Assembly: GCF_900455735.1 (NCBI RefSeq)
Contig: NZ_UAUI01000011.1
Span: forward strand, 310,001 to 374,000
Origin: Rhodococcus wratislaviensis
GTDB taxonomy: Bacteria > Actinomycetota > Actinomycetes > Mycobacteriales > Mycobacteriaceae
Direction of reading: 5' to 3'
Length of the DNA stretch: 64,000 nt
Numbering within the stretch: the stretch's first letter is position 1; every line of letters begins with the position of its first letter. Under the pieces are notes generated by a model. That model was given only the letters and a program-made list of their open reading frames with translations. It made no database searches and was not told the origin of the DNA. Positions 20,116 to 28,926 of the stretch are shown piece by piece. A program made the position numbers and the translations under genes.

Positions 20116-23100
20116 CTACATGGAGCCTGTGCGGGTGCTCCGTATCAGCAGGTTCAACTCGGCGCCGGCCGTGCAGGCGCGGGAGACGTCCACCACCCCG
20201 TCTCGTCGGAGTTCGGCGGTGATGCGGGAGAAGCGGTTGATGGCGTCCGCAGTGCGTTCCTGCCATACGAGCACCTGGTCGTCGCCTCCGGTGTCGAGAT
20301 CGAGGACGGCCCCGACGAGCGCATGATGGCGTTCGGCGAGGTCGTCGCGCACTGTCGCGGCCGCCATCGCATCCCACCAATTGGTCGTGACGTGGTGCTC
20401 GAGGCGGCCGGTCAACCAGGTCAGTCCGAGGACGGAGTCTGTTCGGGCATGGATGGCCGCGGCAGCCTCGACGGGGCAGCCGCCATGTCGGGCGGTTTCG
20501 ATCAGGTCGAGGACCTCGCCGAGGAATCGCAGTCTCTCGGTGGTCTCGGCGATCGTGGTCGGGTGGGGACGGTGTGCCACCAACTCGCGAACGCTGGGAC
20601 GGTACCGGTCGATCTCCGCCTCGACGTTCAGTGGGGCGGGGCGGCGGCGCAGAATCCACGTGGCGGTGTGCTCGATGAAGTGCTGGAGAGCGCGGAGGAG
20701 GTTCCAGCGTTCGGCCTGCGTGACGTCGGTGCGCTGTTCGGCGTCCGACCACAGTTCGTCGATGTCGAACACGGCCCGGACAACGGCGTAGGCCCGGGCC
20801 ACTGCCGGGGTTGTGACGCCGAGGCGCTCGTCGAGTTGATAGATCAGGCCGGGGCCTACGTGGTTGATCAGGTCGTCGGCAATCTTCGTCGCCACGATCT
20901 CGCGGGCCAGGCGGTGGCCGCGGATCTCCTCCTCGGAGAGTTGTTCGCGGATCCGAGGCGGGAAGTATGCCGACAGGGCCTGCGCGAAGACCGGTTCGTC
21001 CGGAACGGATGAATTGAGCAGGTCCTGCTGAACCACGTTCTTCGACTGAGCGAGGAGGATGGCGATCTCGGGTCGTGTCAGCCCGAGACCGGCCTGCGTC
21101 CGCGACACCAGCTCTTTCTTTGTCGGCAGAACCTCGGTGGCCCGGTTGATGCCGTTGGTGTGTTCGAGGTTGTCGATGAGCCGCTCGTGACGGTTCAGAA
21201 GCTGCGGGGCCTGAGAGGAGGCGAGACTGATTGCCAGCGTTTGACTCTCGCTGTTGCAGAGTACTGCGTCGGCAACGTCCCGGCGTGACGCGGAGAGTAG
21301 GGCGTTGCGCTCGTCATGGTTGATTCGCCCGCTGCGCACGGCGCCGTCGAGAGCAATCTTGAGATTGACCTCGAGGTCTGACGTGGCGACCCCGGCGGCG
21401 TTGTCGATGAAGTCGGCATTGATCCGACCGCCTCCGAGCGCGTATTCGATGCGCGCCCGCTGCGTCAGCCCGAGGTTGCCGCCTTCTCCGATCACGGCGC
21501 AGCGCAGTTGGGCCGCGTCCACTCGCACCGAATCGTTGACCGGATCGGCTGCGTCGGCGTGGGTTTCGGTCGACGCTTTGACGTACGTGCCGATTCCGCC
21601 GTTCCACAACAGATCGACGCGGGCCGACAGGATTGCCTTGATCAGGTCGTTCGGTGAGATCAGATTCTGCTGCACGCCCAGGAGTTTCTGGGCCTCGGGC
21701 GAGAGCGAGATCCGCTTGGCGGTGCGCGGCCAGATGCCGGCACCGGCGGACAGGGTGTTGCGGTCGTAGTGATCCCAGGTGGTTCCGGGGAGTGTGAACA
21801 GGCGCTGGCGTTCGGCGAACGCGCGGGCAGGGTCGGGGTCGGGGTCGATGAAGATGTGCCGGTGGTCGAAGGCGGCGACCAGCTTGATCGACTCGGACAG
21901 CAGCATTCCGTTGCCGAAGACGTCACCGGACATGTCGCCGACGCCGACGACGGTGAAGGGGTCGGTGTCGACGTCTACGTCGAGTTCGTCGAGGTGCCTG
22001 CGCACCGAGACCCAGGCGCCGCGGGCGGTGATGCCCATGGCTTTGTGGTCGTATCCGGTCGAGCCGCCGGAGGCGAATGCATCTCCGAGCCAGTAGCCGG
22101 CGTCGAGGGCAATGTTGTTGGCTAGGTCCGAAAAAGAGGCCGTTCCTTTGTCGGCGGCCACGACGAGGTAGGTGTCGGGTCCGTCGTAGGTGACGGTGCG
22201 CTGCGGTGCGATGGTGTGACCGTCGACGATGTTGTCGGTGACATCGAGAAGTCCCCTGATGAACGTCGTATATGCCTCTGCGGGGGTGATGTTCGGATTC
22301 TTGCGGACGAATGCGCCCTTGGCGCCGACGGGAACGATCGGGGAGTTCTTGACCGTCTGGGTTTTCATCAGGCCCAGCACTTCGGTGCGGTAGTCCTCGG
22401 GGCGGTCGGAGAATCGCAGCCCGCCACGCGCGACGGCGCCGCTGCGCAGGTGGATTCCCTCGACGTCGTTGGCGTAGACGTAGATCTCACGGTAGGGGAC
22501 AACCGGCCCGGTCAGCGCGAGTCTGCTCGAGTCGAGCGTGAAGGAGGCGTACGGCTTCGCCGTGCCCGTGGCATCGGTCTGGTACCAGTTCGTGCGCAGG
22601 CACGCGGTGACGAACGACTCCAGCGACCGCATGATCCGGTCTTCGTCCAAGGTCGTTGCGGCATCCAGGTGTTCACGCACGGCCGAAACAGTCTCCGCGA
22701 CAGCCGTATCTCGGTCGTCGAGGTCGGGATCGAACCGCGCACCGAAGTAGTGCACGAGAGACTCGGCGAACTCGGTGTGCCGCAGCAGGGTGTCGATGAC
22801 GTAGCTCTCGGACAGGCCGAGCCCCGCTTGACGGACGAATCGGCTTGCCGCACGGATGAGAACGATCGCCCTCCAGGACAGACCGGCGGCGACGATCAAC
22901 TTGGCGAAGTCGTCGATTTCGAATCCATGGAGCGTCTGCGCCTCGAAGGCTTCCGACACCCGGCTCAGTGACCGGCGTCGTGACACTCTCGGTGCCTGGA
23001 ACGTGAATTTGTGGAGTGCGGCCGCGGTGGACATGCCGGGAGGCAGCGGCAGGGTGTCTCGGTCCGCGACGCGCAATCCGAAGTGCTCGAAGAGATGTGC

Positions 23101-23301
23101 GACGTCGGCGAGGAGAGGTGTGCCGTTCGGCCAGAGGATGACGGCTTCGGCGGTGCTGCCTCCGGTCGTGTCGGACAGAAAGATCATCCGAGGCGTTCCC
23201 GATCGGTCGCTGCTGGTGAGCAGTAGTCGGCCGATTGCCTCGCCGACGTCCACAGCCAGGGGTGATTCGAGTTGATCTGCCATTGCGGCGCCGTTGCCCA
23301 T
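20116..23301 (-). CDS. gdh: NAD-specific glutamate dehydrogenase, short (about 115-kDa) form
   Basis: A 1061-residue large-type glutamate dehydrogenase that converts glutamate to 2-oxoglutarate and ammonia with NAD. The catalytic core is intact: substrate region GAVARGGLRFSDRPEDYRTE, lysine motif TVKNSPIVPVGAKGAF, and nucleotide-binding VVGVGDMSGDVFGNGMLLS. It is much shorter than the roughly 1600-residue 180-kDa enzyme typical of mycobacteria because the long N-terminal ACT-like regulatory part is reduced. The ATG at 23301 (MGNGAAMADQ) has GGAAGG eight bases upstream. It is divergent from gabT; making 2-oxoglutarate, the amino acceptor of GabT, ties it to the amine pathway. Confidence 0.9.
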   Translation of the reverse strand: MGNGAAMADQLESPLAVDVGEAIGRLLLTSSDRSGTPRMIFLSDTTGGSTAEAVILWPNGTPLLADVAHLFEHFGLRVADRDTLPLPPGMSTAAALHKFTFQAPRVSRRRSLSRVSEAFEAQTLHGFEIDDFAKLIVAAGLSWRAIVLIRAASRFVRQAGLGLSESYVIDTLLRHTEFAESLVHYFGARFDPDLDDRDTAVAETVSAVREHLDAATTLDEDRIMRSLESFVTACLRTNWYQTDATGTAKPYASFTLDSSRLALTGPVVPYREIYVYANDVEGIHLRSGAVARGGLRFSDRPEDYRTEVLGLMKTQTVKNSPIVPVGAKGAFVRKNPNITPAEAYTTFIRGLLDVTDNIVDGHTIAPQRTVTYDGPDTYLVVAADKGTASFSDLANNIALDAGYWLGDAFASGGSTGYDHKAMGITARGAWVSVRRHLDELDVDVDTDPFTVVGVGDMSGDVFGNGMLLSESIKLVAAFDHRHIFIDPDPDPARAFAERQRLFTLPGTTWDHYDRNTLSAGAGIWPRTAKRISLSPEAQKLLGVQQNLISPNDLIKAILSARVDLLWNGGIGTYVKASTETHADAADPVNDSVRVDAAQLRCAVIGEGGNLGLTQRARIEYALGGGRINADFIDNAAGVATSDLEVNLKIALDGAVRSGRINHDERNALLSASRRDVADAVLCNSESQTLAISLASSQAPQLLNRHERLIDNLEHTNGINRATEVLPTKKELVSRTQAGLGLTRPEIAILLAQSKNVVQQDLLNSSVPDEPVFAQALSAYFPPRIREQLSEEEIRGHRLAREIVATKIADDLINHVGPGLIYQLDERLGVTTPAVARAYAVVRAVFDIDELWSDAEQRTDVTQAERWNLLRALQHFIEHTATWILRRRPAPLNVEAEIDRYRPSVRELVAHRPHPTTIAETTERLRFLGEVLDLIETARHGGCPVEAAAAIHARTDSVLGLTWLTGRLEHHVTTNWWDAMAAATVRDDLAERHHALVGAVLDLDTGGDDQVLVWQERTADAINRFSRITAELRRDGVVDVSRACTAGAELNLLIRSTRTGSM

Positions 23302-23464
23302 CGCAGTGTCCTTCCCAAGTCTCGGTGCAGCAAGTGTGCGTGTCAGTCGCCGAAACCGGGTTATCCAGGAGGGCCATGATCGGTCGTCGAAATGTACAGC
23401 TCGGCCATGTCCTGCTGGGCGACTTCGCCCATACAGTCTCGGTAAACCGACTGGAGGACACGAC

Positions 23465-24823
23465 ATGACTGCTGTGCACACACCCGTCGGCGGACCGCAG
23501 CTCGAGCAGGTACGCCGCATCGTCACCGAGGTACCCGGACCCCGCTCCCGGGAACTGGCAGCCCGCCGTAGTGCCGCCCTCCCCGCAGGCTTGACCAGCG
23601 GCGCGAACATCTACACCGCGGCCGCCGGTGGCGGAGTACTCGTCGACGTCGACGGCAACTCGTTCATCGACTTCGGTAGCGGTATCGCCGTGACCACCGT
23701 CGGCAACGCTGCACCGCGTGTGGTCGAGCGGGCTTCCCGCCAGCTGGCGAAGTACACGCACACCTGTTTCCTCGCCACCCCGTACGAGCCGTACATCGAG
23801 GTGGCCGAGGCGCTCAACCGGCTCACCCCCGGTGATCACGAGAAGCGCACGGCGCTGTTCAACACCGGCAGCGAGGCGGTGGAGAACGCCGTCAAGTACG
23901 CGCGGGCGGCCACCGGCCGGCCCGCGGTCGTCACCTTCGACCACGCCTTCCACGGGCGCACGCTGATGACCATGACGATGACGGCGAAGAACCAGCCGTA
24001 CAAGAGCACCTTCGGTCCCTTCGCACCCGAGGTGTACCGCGCACCGATGGCCTACCCCTACCGGTGGCCGAGCGGCGCCGAGAACGCGGCCGACGAAGCG
24101 TTCGCCCAGTTCGAGATGCTGGTGGATTCGCAGATCGGCGCCGACGCCGTGGCCTGCGTCGTGGTCGAACCCATTCAGGGCGAGGGCGGATTCATCGTCC
24201 CCGCCGACGGTTTCCTGCGCCGCATCGCCGACTTCTGCCGGGATCGCGGAATCCTGTTCGTCGCCGACGAGGTGCAGGCCGGCATCGCCCGCACCGGCAA
24301 CTGGTTCGCCTCCGAGCACGAAGGCATCGTGCCGGACCTGATCGTGACCGCGAAGGGGCTGGCCGGCGGGATGCCGCTCGCCGCGGTCACCGGTCGCGCC
24401 GACATCATGGACACCGCGCACGCCGGCGGCATCGGCGGCACCTACAGCGGCAACCCCGCCGCCTGCGAGGCCGCGCTCGGTGTCTTCGACACCATCGAAG
24501 AGGAGAACCTGCTCGCTCGGGCGCAGGCCATCGGCGACCTCATGTTCCGCGAACTGCGCGACATCGCCGCCCACACCGACATCATCGGCGATGTCCGGGG
24601 CCGCGGTGCCATGGTGGCGATCGAACTCGTCCAGCCCGGCACCAAGACCCCTAACCGCGAGGCCGTCGCCGAGATCAACCGCTTCTGCCTCGCCCACGGT
24701 CTGCTCACCCTGACCGCAGGCACCTTCGGCAACGTCCTGCGTTTCCTTCCCCCGCTGTCGATCTCGGACGAACTCCTCATGGAAGGCTTCTCGGTCCTTC
24801 GGGAAGCCTTCGCTGCTCTGTAG
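23465..24823 (+). CDS. gabT: 4-aminobutyrate--2-oxoglutarate aminotransferase
   Basis: A 452-residue class III PLP aminotransferase. The PLP lysine lies in IVTAKGLAGGMPL, and VVEPIQGEGGF and DEVQAGIARTG are family motifs. It moves the amino group of GABA (or 5-aminovalerate) to 2-oxoglutarate, giving a semialdehyde and glutamate. GGAGGA lies eight bases before the ATG. It starts a three-gene operon with a semialdehyde dehydrogenase and a gamma-glutamyl-amine hydrolase, and is divergent from glutamate dehydrogenase. Confidence 0.93.
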   Translation: MTAVHTPVGGPQLEQVRRIVTEVPGPRSRELAARRSAALPAGLTSGANIYTAAAGGGVLVDVDGNSFIDFGSGIAVTTVGNAAPRVVERASRQLAKYTHTCFLATPYEPYIEVAEALNRLTPGDHEKRTALFNTGSEAVENAVKYARAATGRPAVVTFDHAFHGRTLMTMTMTAKNQPYKSTFGPFAPEVYRAPMAYPYRWPSGAENAADEAFAQFEMLVDSQIGADAVACVVVEPIQGEGGFIVPADGFLRRIADFCRDRGILFVADEVQAGIARTGNWFASEHEGIVPDLIVTAKGLAGGMPLAAVTGRADIMDTAHAGGIGGTYSGNPAACEAALGVFDTIEEENLLARAQAIGDLMFRELRDIAAHTDIIGDVRGRGAMVAIELVQPGTKTPNREAVAEINRFCLAHGLLTLTAGTFGNVLRFLPPLSISDELLMEGFSVLREAFAAL

Positions 24824-24854
24824 TACCCCACACCCGAAGAAGGACGACCCTCTC

Positions 24855-26321
24855 ATGACCACACCCGCGCAACTGCACCATCTCGTCGACGGACAATGGC
24901 TCGACGGCGCCGGCGATACCGTCGTCAGCACCAGTCCGGCCGAGCCGGACGTCGTCGTTGCCCAGGGACGACTGGCAGACACCGCGGCACTCGACGGGGC
25001 CGTCACGGCGGCCCGACGGGTCAGGCGAGAGTGGGCGCGCACTCCCGCGCACGAACGGGGCGCGATCCTGGTGCGTGCCGCGGGAATCGTGGAGAGCGCA
25101 GCCCAGGACTGGGGCACCGAACTCGCCCGCGAAGAAGGCAAGACCAAACCCGAAGGCATAGGCGAAGTACTGCGCGCGGCCCAGATCCTGCGCTACTACG
25201 GCAACGACGCCGACCGCGACGCAGGCGAGGTCTTCTCCTCGCCGCGCCGCGGTGAACGCATCCTGGTCACCCGCAAACCCATTGGCGTGGTCGGTGTGAT
25301 CACGCCCTTCAACTTCCCGATCGCCATCCCGGCGTGGAAGATCGCCCCGGCCCTGACCTACGGCAACACCGTGGTCTGGAAGCCGGCCGGCACCGTTCCG
25401 CTCCTGGCGATGCGCCTGGCGCAGGCCCTCACCGACGCGGGCCTGCCTGACGGCGTGCTGAACCTGGTGATCGGTGACCGGACCGTCGGCAACGGTCTCG
25501 TCGAGCACCCCGGCATCGACGCGATCACGTTCACCGGCTCCACCGGTGTCGGCCGCAAGATCGCCGCGGCCGGTGCCGCCCGCGGTGTTCCGGTGCAGGC
25601 GGAGATGGGCGGAAAGAACGCGGCGGTCGTCCTCGGCGACGCCGACCTCGAGCTGGCCGCCGAGCAGGTGATGTTCGGTGCCTTCCGCTCGACGGGGCAG
25701 AAGTGCACCGCGACCTCTCGGCTGATCGTCACCGACGACATCGCCGAGGACTTCCTCGCCGAACTCGGCAAGCGCGCCGACGCACTGAACGTGGGTAACC
25801 CCGTTCAGGACGGCACGGAGATGGGACCGGTGGTCGACGCCGCCGCCCGCGCCTCGATCCGGGCGGGCATCGATCGCGCGATCGAGCAGGGGGCGCTGCC
25901 CGTCGCCGGCGGCCACGAATACTCCGAGGGCGCTTTGGCAACAGGGTATTTCGTGCCGCCGACCATCCTGGAGCTGCCGTCGCAATTGCCTGATGTCTGG
26001 CGTGACGAACTGTTCGGCCCGGTACTGGCGGCCCGGCGAGTAGGCAGCGCCGGCGAAGCTTTCGCCCTGGCGAACGACAGCGAATTCGGTCTCTCTGCCG
26101 CCATCTTCACCCAGGACCTCACGCGCACCCTGGATGCCATCGACGACATCGATGTCGGCATCCTGCACATCAACTCCGAATCCGCCGGCGCCGACCCCCA
26201 CGTGCCGTTCGGCGGCGCGAAGAAGAGCGGATACGGTCCGAAGGAACAGGGCCGCTCGGCGCGGGAGTTCTTCACCCACACCACCACGGTGTACCTGCGC
26301 GGCGGACAGTCGACGATATGA
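24855..26321 (+). CDS. NAD(P)-dependent aldehyde dehydrogenase, probably succinate/glutarate semialdehyde dehydrogenase
   Basis: A 488-residue aldehyde dehydrogenase. The catalytic cysteine is in STGQKCTATSR, the general-base glutamate in QAEMGGKNAAVV, and GSTGVGRKIA forms the nucleotide-binding turn. Position directly after gabT argues that it oxidises the semialdehyde made by GabT to the dicarboxylate. AAGGA lies ten bases before the ATG and the stop overlaps the next start (ATGA). Sequence details also resemble 2-oxoglutarate semialdehyde dehydrogenases, so the exact aldehyde is inferred. Confidence 0.88.
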   Translation: MTTPAQLHHLVDGQWLDGAGDTVVSTSPAEPDVVVAQGRLADTAALDGAVTAARRVRREWARTPAHERGAILVRAAGIVESAAQDWGTELAREEGKTKPEGIGEVLRAAQILRYYGNDADRDAGEVFSSPRRGERILVTRKPIGVVGVITPFNFPIAIPAWKIAPALTYGNTVVWKPAGTVPLLAMRLAQALTDAGLPDGVLNLVIGDRTVGNGLVEHPGIDAITFTGSTGVGRKIAAAGAARGVPVQAEMGGKNAAVVLGDADLELAAEQVMFGAFRSTGQKCTATSRLIVTDDIAEDFLAELGKRADALNVGNPVQDGTEMGPVVDAAARASIRAGIDRAIEQGALPVAGGHEYSEGALATGYFVPPTILELPSQLPDVWRDELFGPVLAARRVGSAGEAFALANDSEFGLSAAIFTQDLTRTLDAIDDIDVGILHINSESAGADPHVPFGGAKKSGYGPKEQGRSAREFFTHTTTVYLRGGQSTI

Positions 26322-27151
26322 GCCCCGGCGCACTCGACGGCACGGTCATCGAACCGGTCATGCTCGAGGACGTTCTCCCGGACGGCGGCAGCCACGGAAG
26401 CGGCCCGCTGATCGCCGTCGTGGCGCCCCTGAACTTTCCCGGCCTGACGACCGAGACCCGGGACCTCATCGTGCGCTTCACCGGCTCGGCGCTGGCCACG
26501 CTGGTGGAGCTGGGAGCCCGGGTCAACGTCATCGACATCTCCCGGGACGCCCCGTTCACCATCGACGAGGAGACCGACGGGGTGATGCTGCTCGGTGGGG
26601 GAGATGTCGACCCCACCCTCTACGGGCACACCGGGTTCGTCGACAATCTCTACGGGGTCGACCGCGGAACCGACGAACGCACACTCGCCGCGATCGATCT
26701 CGGGCTCGAGTTCGGGGCGCCGATGCTCGGCATCTGCCGCGGCTCCCAGATGATCAACCTCGCCTGCGGTGGAACGCTGATCCCGGATCTGGGGGAGAAC
26801 AACCCCCACCGGGGCGGTGACGGGGAGCCGATGTTCCTCGACGACCCGGTCGTCGTGGTCGAAGATTCACGCCTCGCGCAGATCCTGTCACGATCGCGGG
26901 TGATCGTCCGCAATGGGCATCACCAGGCGGTCGGCGAGGTCGGCGAGGGACTGAGGGTGACAGCCCGCGGTGTGGACGGTGTCGTCGAGGCAGTCGAGCA
27001 CGAGAGCAAATGGATCGTGGGTGTGCAGTGGCATCCGGAGGACACCGACGGGTCGGAGGAGGACCGGAGGGCCCTGTTCGGCGCGTTCGTCGAGCATTCA
27101 ACGGCGCATGCTGCGGCGAAACGCGGACAACGGACCACACCCGCGGTGTAA
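26318..27151 (+). CDS. Gamma-glutamyl-gamma-aminobutyrate hydrolase family protein (PuuD-like), copy 1
   Basis: A 277-residue class I glutamine-amidotransferase-like hydrolase. The nucleophile elbow GICRGSQMINLACGGTL and the C-terminal histidine/glutamate motif GVQWHPED complete the triad, and LLGGGDVDPTLYG is typical of the PuuD branch. It removes glutamate from gamma-glutamylated amino acids such as gamma-glutamyl-GABA. It has about 25 extra residues at the N-terminus and is coupled to the upstream dehydrogenase by ATGA. A paralogue lies at 35275, so the cluster holds two hydrolases. Confidence 0.9.
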   Translation: MSPGALDGTVIEPVMLEDVLPDGGSHGSGPLIAVVAPLNFPGLTTETRDLIVRFTGSALATLVELGARVNVIDISRDAPFTIDEETDGVMLLGGGDVDPTLYGHTGFVDNLYGVDRGTDERTLAAIDLGLEFGAPMLGICRGSQMINLACGGTLIPDLGENNPHRGGDGEPMFLDDPVVVVEDSRLAQILSRSRVIVRNGHHQAVGEVGEGLRVTARGVDGVVEAVEHESKWIVGVQWHPEDTDGSEEDRRALFGAFVEHSTAHAAAKRGQRTTPAV

Positions 27152-27181
27152 GGAAGTCCAGTACAACTGGATCCCTGGTTG

Positions 27182-27214
27182 GGGCCGGGCGAGCTCGATC
27201 AGCACGCCCGGCCC
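27182..27214. terminator. Terminator hairpin after the gabT operon
   Basis: A perfect 10-bp stem GGGCCGGGCG/CGCCCGGCCC with a 13-base loop separates the convergent puuD-like gene and the Cache-domain gene. A smaller CCAGT/ACTGG hairpin lies at 27167-27179. Confidence 0.7.
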
Positions 27215-27274
27215 TCACGCCGCCCCGACCTACCAAACATGCCGTGCAGCAATGGTTTTCATCCAGGAGGAGTT

Positions 27275-28015
27275 CTACTCCGCGTCCCGAAGCGGCACCA
27301 GCGACCAGGGAGTTGCCCGCACCGGCACCGCTTCGCCCGACCGGGCCACGGAAGCGACCTTGGAACCGGTGATGTACTCCGGATCGTTACCCACGATGAC
27401 CCGTCCGTCAGCATTGACGAGGACCAGACCGGACCCCGCGCGACGAAGTTGCGGCCACAGCCTCGATTCGATACTCGACACGGGAACATCGGCGCCGGCA
27501 ACACCGAGGAAGGTTCCGTCGCCGAGCCTGACCGGAACAGCGAAGGTGCAGACGTACAGGTCGACACCGGTGTAATCGAGATATGGCCCATAGACCCACT
27601 TCTCGTTCCGATCCCGCGGTATCACGAACCATTCCATGTCGGAATAGTCGTAGTAGTACTCGCTACGGGGATTGAGGTCGAGGACCAGCCGCTGCGAATC
27701 GGGACGGTCGCCTCCGTCGGCGCGCCACCATTCGAGGTAATGCTGCCGATCGGCGAGGCTGCCGTCGGCCATGACGACTCCTGCGCCGTTGAACAGCGGC
27801 CCGCGTGATTCGAGTTCGCCGACCACGCTGCCCTTGAGCGACTCGAGGTCGGTGGACCGCGGTGTCGTTCCGTCGGCCTGCAACCTGGCCCACAACTCGG
27901 TCAACGCATCGCCGATCGAGACGAGGGAACCGTAGATCACCTCGACGAGGTCCGTCGTCGCTTCCGCGACCGAGTCGACGGCTGCCTGCGGCCGAGAGTC
28001 ATCGACAGGACTCAT
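27275..28015 (-). CDS. Cytosolic Cache-domain sensor-like protein
   Basis: A 246-residue protein made almost entirely of a Cache/PDC sensing fold (about residues 55-240), with the strand pattern VYGPYLDYTGVDLYVCTFAV and the closing GVAGADVPVSSIE. Cache domains usually lie outside the cell on receptors; here there is no signal peptide, membrane segment or output domain. It overlaps the 3' end of the GntR gene by 4 bp and so is co-translated with it. The likely role is to bind an amine or amino acid in the cytoplasm and help the regulator; this is inference. Confidence 0.8.
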   Translation of the reverse strand: MSPVDDSRPQAAVDSVAEATTDLVEVIYGSLVSIGDALTELWARLQADGTTPRSTDLESLKGSVVGELESRGPLFNGAGVVMADGSLADRQHYLEWWRADGGDRPDSQRLVLDLNPRSEYYYDYSDMEWFVIPRDRNEKWVYGPYLDYTGVDLYVCTFAVPVRLGDGTFLGVAGADVPVSSIESRLWPQLRRAGSGLVLVNADGRVIVGNDPEYITGSKVASVARSGEAVPVRATPWSLVPLRDAE

Positions 28016-28764
28016 TCGTTCCTCAACTCCATGCGTAATTTGATCAGGCGGCGAACGTGGGCAACGCTGTGTGATTCTGCCAGTTCCCGTGCCAGATCGG
28101 GATTCTCGGCTTCGATCGCATCCACCAGAGCGTGGTGGGTGGCGGCTTCCTCGGCTGGATCGACCGCTACCTGCGGAAGCCAGATCATCGCCGACAACTC
28201 AGCTTGCAGGCTGACCTCGGTTCGGGTCAACCGCGACGACTGCGAGCTCACGGCGACCTCGATGTGGAAGCGGCTGTCGGCGCGTCGGCACTCGAAGGGG
28301 TCGGCGGTCTCCCGCATCCTGGTCACCAGCGCCCGCAACCGGGTCACATCGGCGGCCAGGCTGCGGCGGGCCGCCAGGGCGGCGGCTGCGCCGGAGACCG
28401 CGAAGTGTTCGTCGCCGATGTCCCGCAGTTCCTCCACGCTCAGCTGCTGCAGCCTGGTCAGCGAATTGCTCTGGACGACGTCGGCCGACGCCTTGACGAA
28501 ACTGCCACCGCCGCGCCCACGCTTGGTGTACACCAGCCCCTCGTTGCGGAGCACCGCCAGCGCCTCACGCAGGGTCACCGTGGAAACCCCGAGTTGGCCG
28601 GCGAGGTCCAGTTCCGGCGGCAGCTGCTCGCCGTCGACCATCACGCCGAGCCCGATAGCTGCGGAAATGCGCTGGACGACCGCATCGGTCCGGGGGCCGC
28701 CGCCATCGAGCGGGGCGAGAACAGCGCCGAGCGCAGTCAAGCCTCCGAGCTGGTCGATCGGCAC
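28012..28764 (-). CDS. GntR family regulator with FCD ligand domain
   Basis: A 250-residue FadR-type regulator. The winged helix-turn-helix (LAGQLGVSTVTLREALAVLRNEGLVYTKRGRGGG) is followed by an all-helical FCD domain with metal or ligand histidines (SRFHIEV, THHALVDAI, ESHSVAHV). I prefer the GTG at 28764 (VPIDQLGG) with AGGGGG seven bases upstream; another GTG at 28812 lies in the promoter zone. It is divergent from the amine permease-P450 operon and probably controls it and itself. Confidence 0.85.
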   Translation of the reverse strand: MPIDQLGGLTALGAVLAPLDGGGPRTDAVVQRISAAIGLGVMVDGEQLPPELDLAGQLGVSTVTLREALAVLRNEGLVYTKRGRGGGSFVKASADVVQSNSLTRLQQLSVEELRDIGDEHFAVSGAAAALAARRSLAADVTRLRALVTRMRETADPFECRRADSRFHIEVAVSSQSSRLTRTEVSLQAELSAMIWLPQVAVDPAEEAATHHALVDAIEAENPDLARELAESHSVAHVRRLIKLRMELRNE

Positions 28765-28813
28765 CGGTACCCCCTGAGGTCGTAGAGCTACACAAGATCG
28801 TAACGCTGACACC

Positions 28814-28842
28814 TTGAACTATGAACTATCACTGTATATGTT
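28814..28842 (+). promoter_or_regulatory. Promoter of the permease-P450 operon with GAACTAT repeat
   Basis: TTGAAC (28814-28819) and TATGTT (28837-28842) are spaced by 17 bp, a good housekeeping-type promoter pointing right. The direct repeat GAACTAT GAACTAT (28816-28829) overlaps the spacer and is a candidate binding site for the divergent GntR protein. Confidence 0.6.
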
Positions 28843-28926
28843 TAAGCGACGGATGTGACCGGCCCCACAAACCGGACATTCGATTCTCACGGCCCCGCGG
28901 TACCTCCCGACGAAAGAACGAGACCC

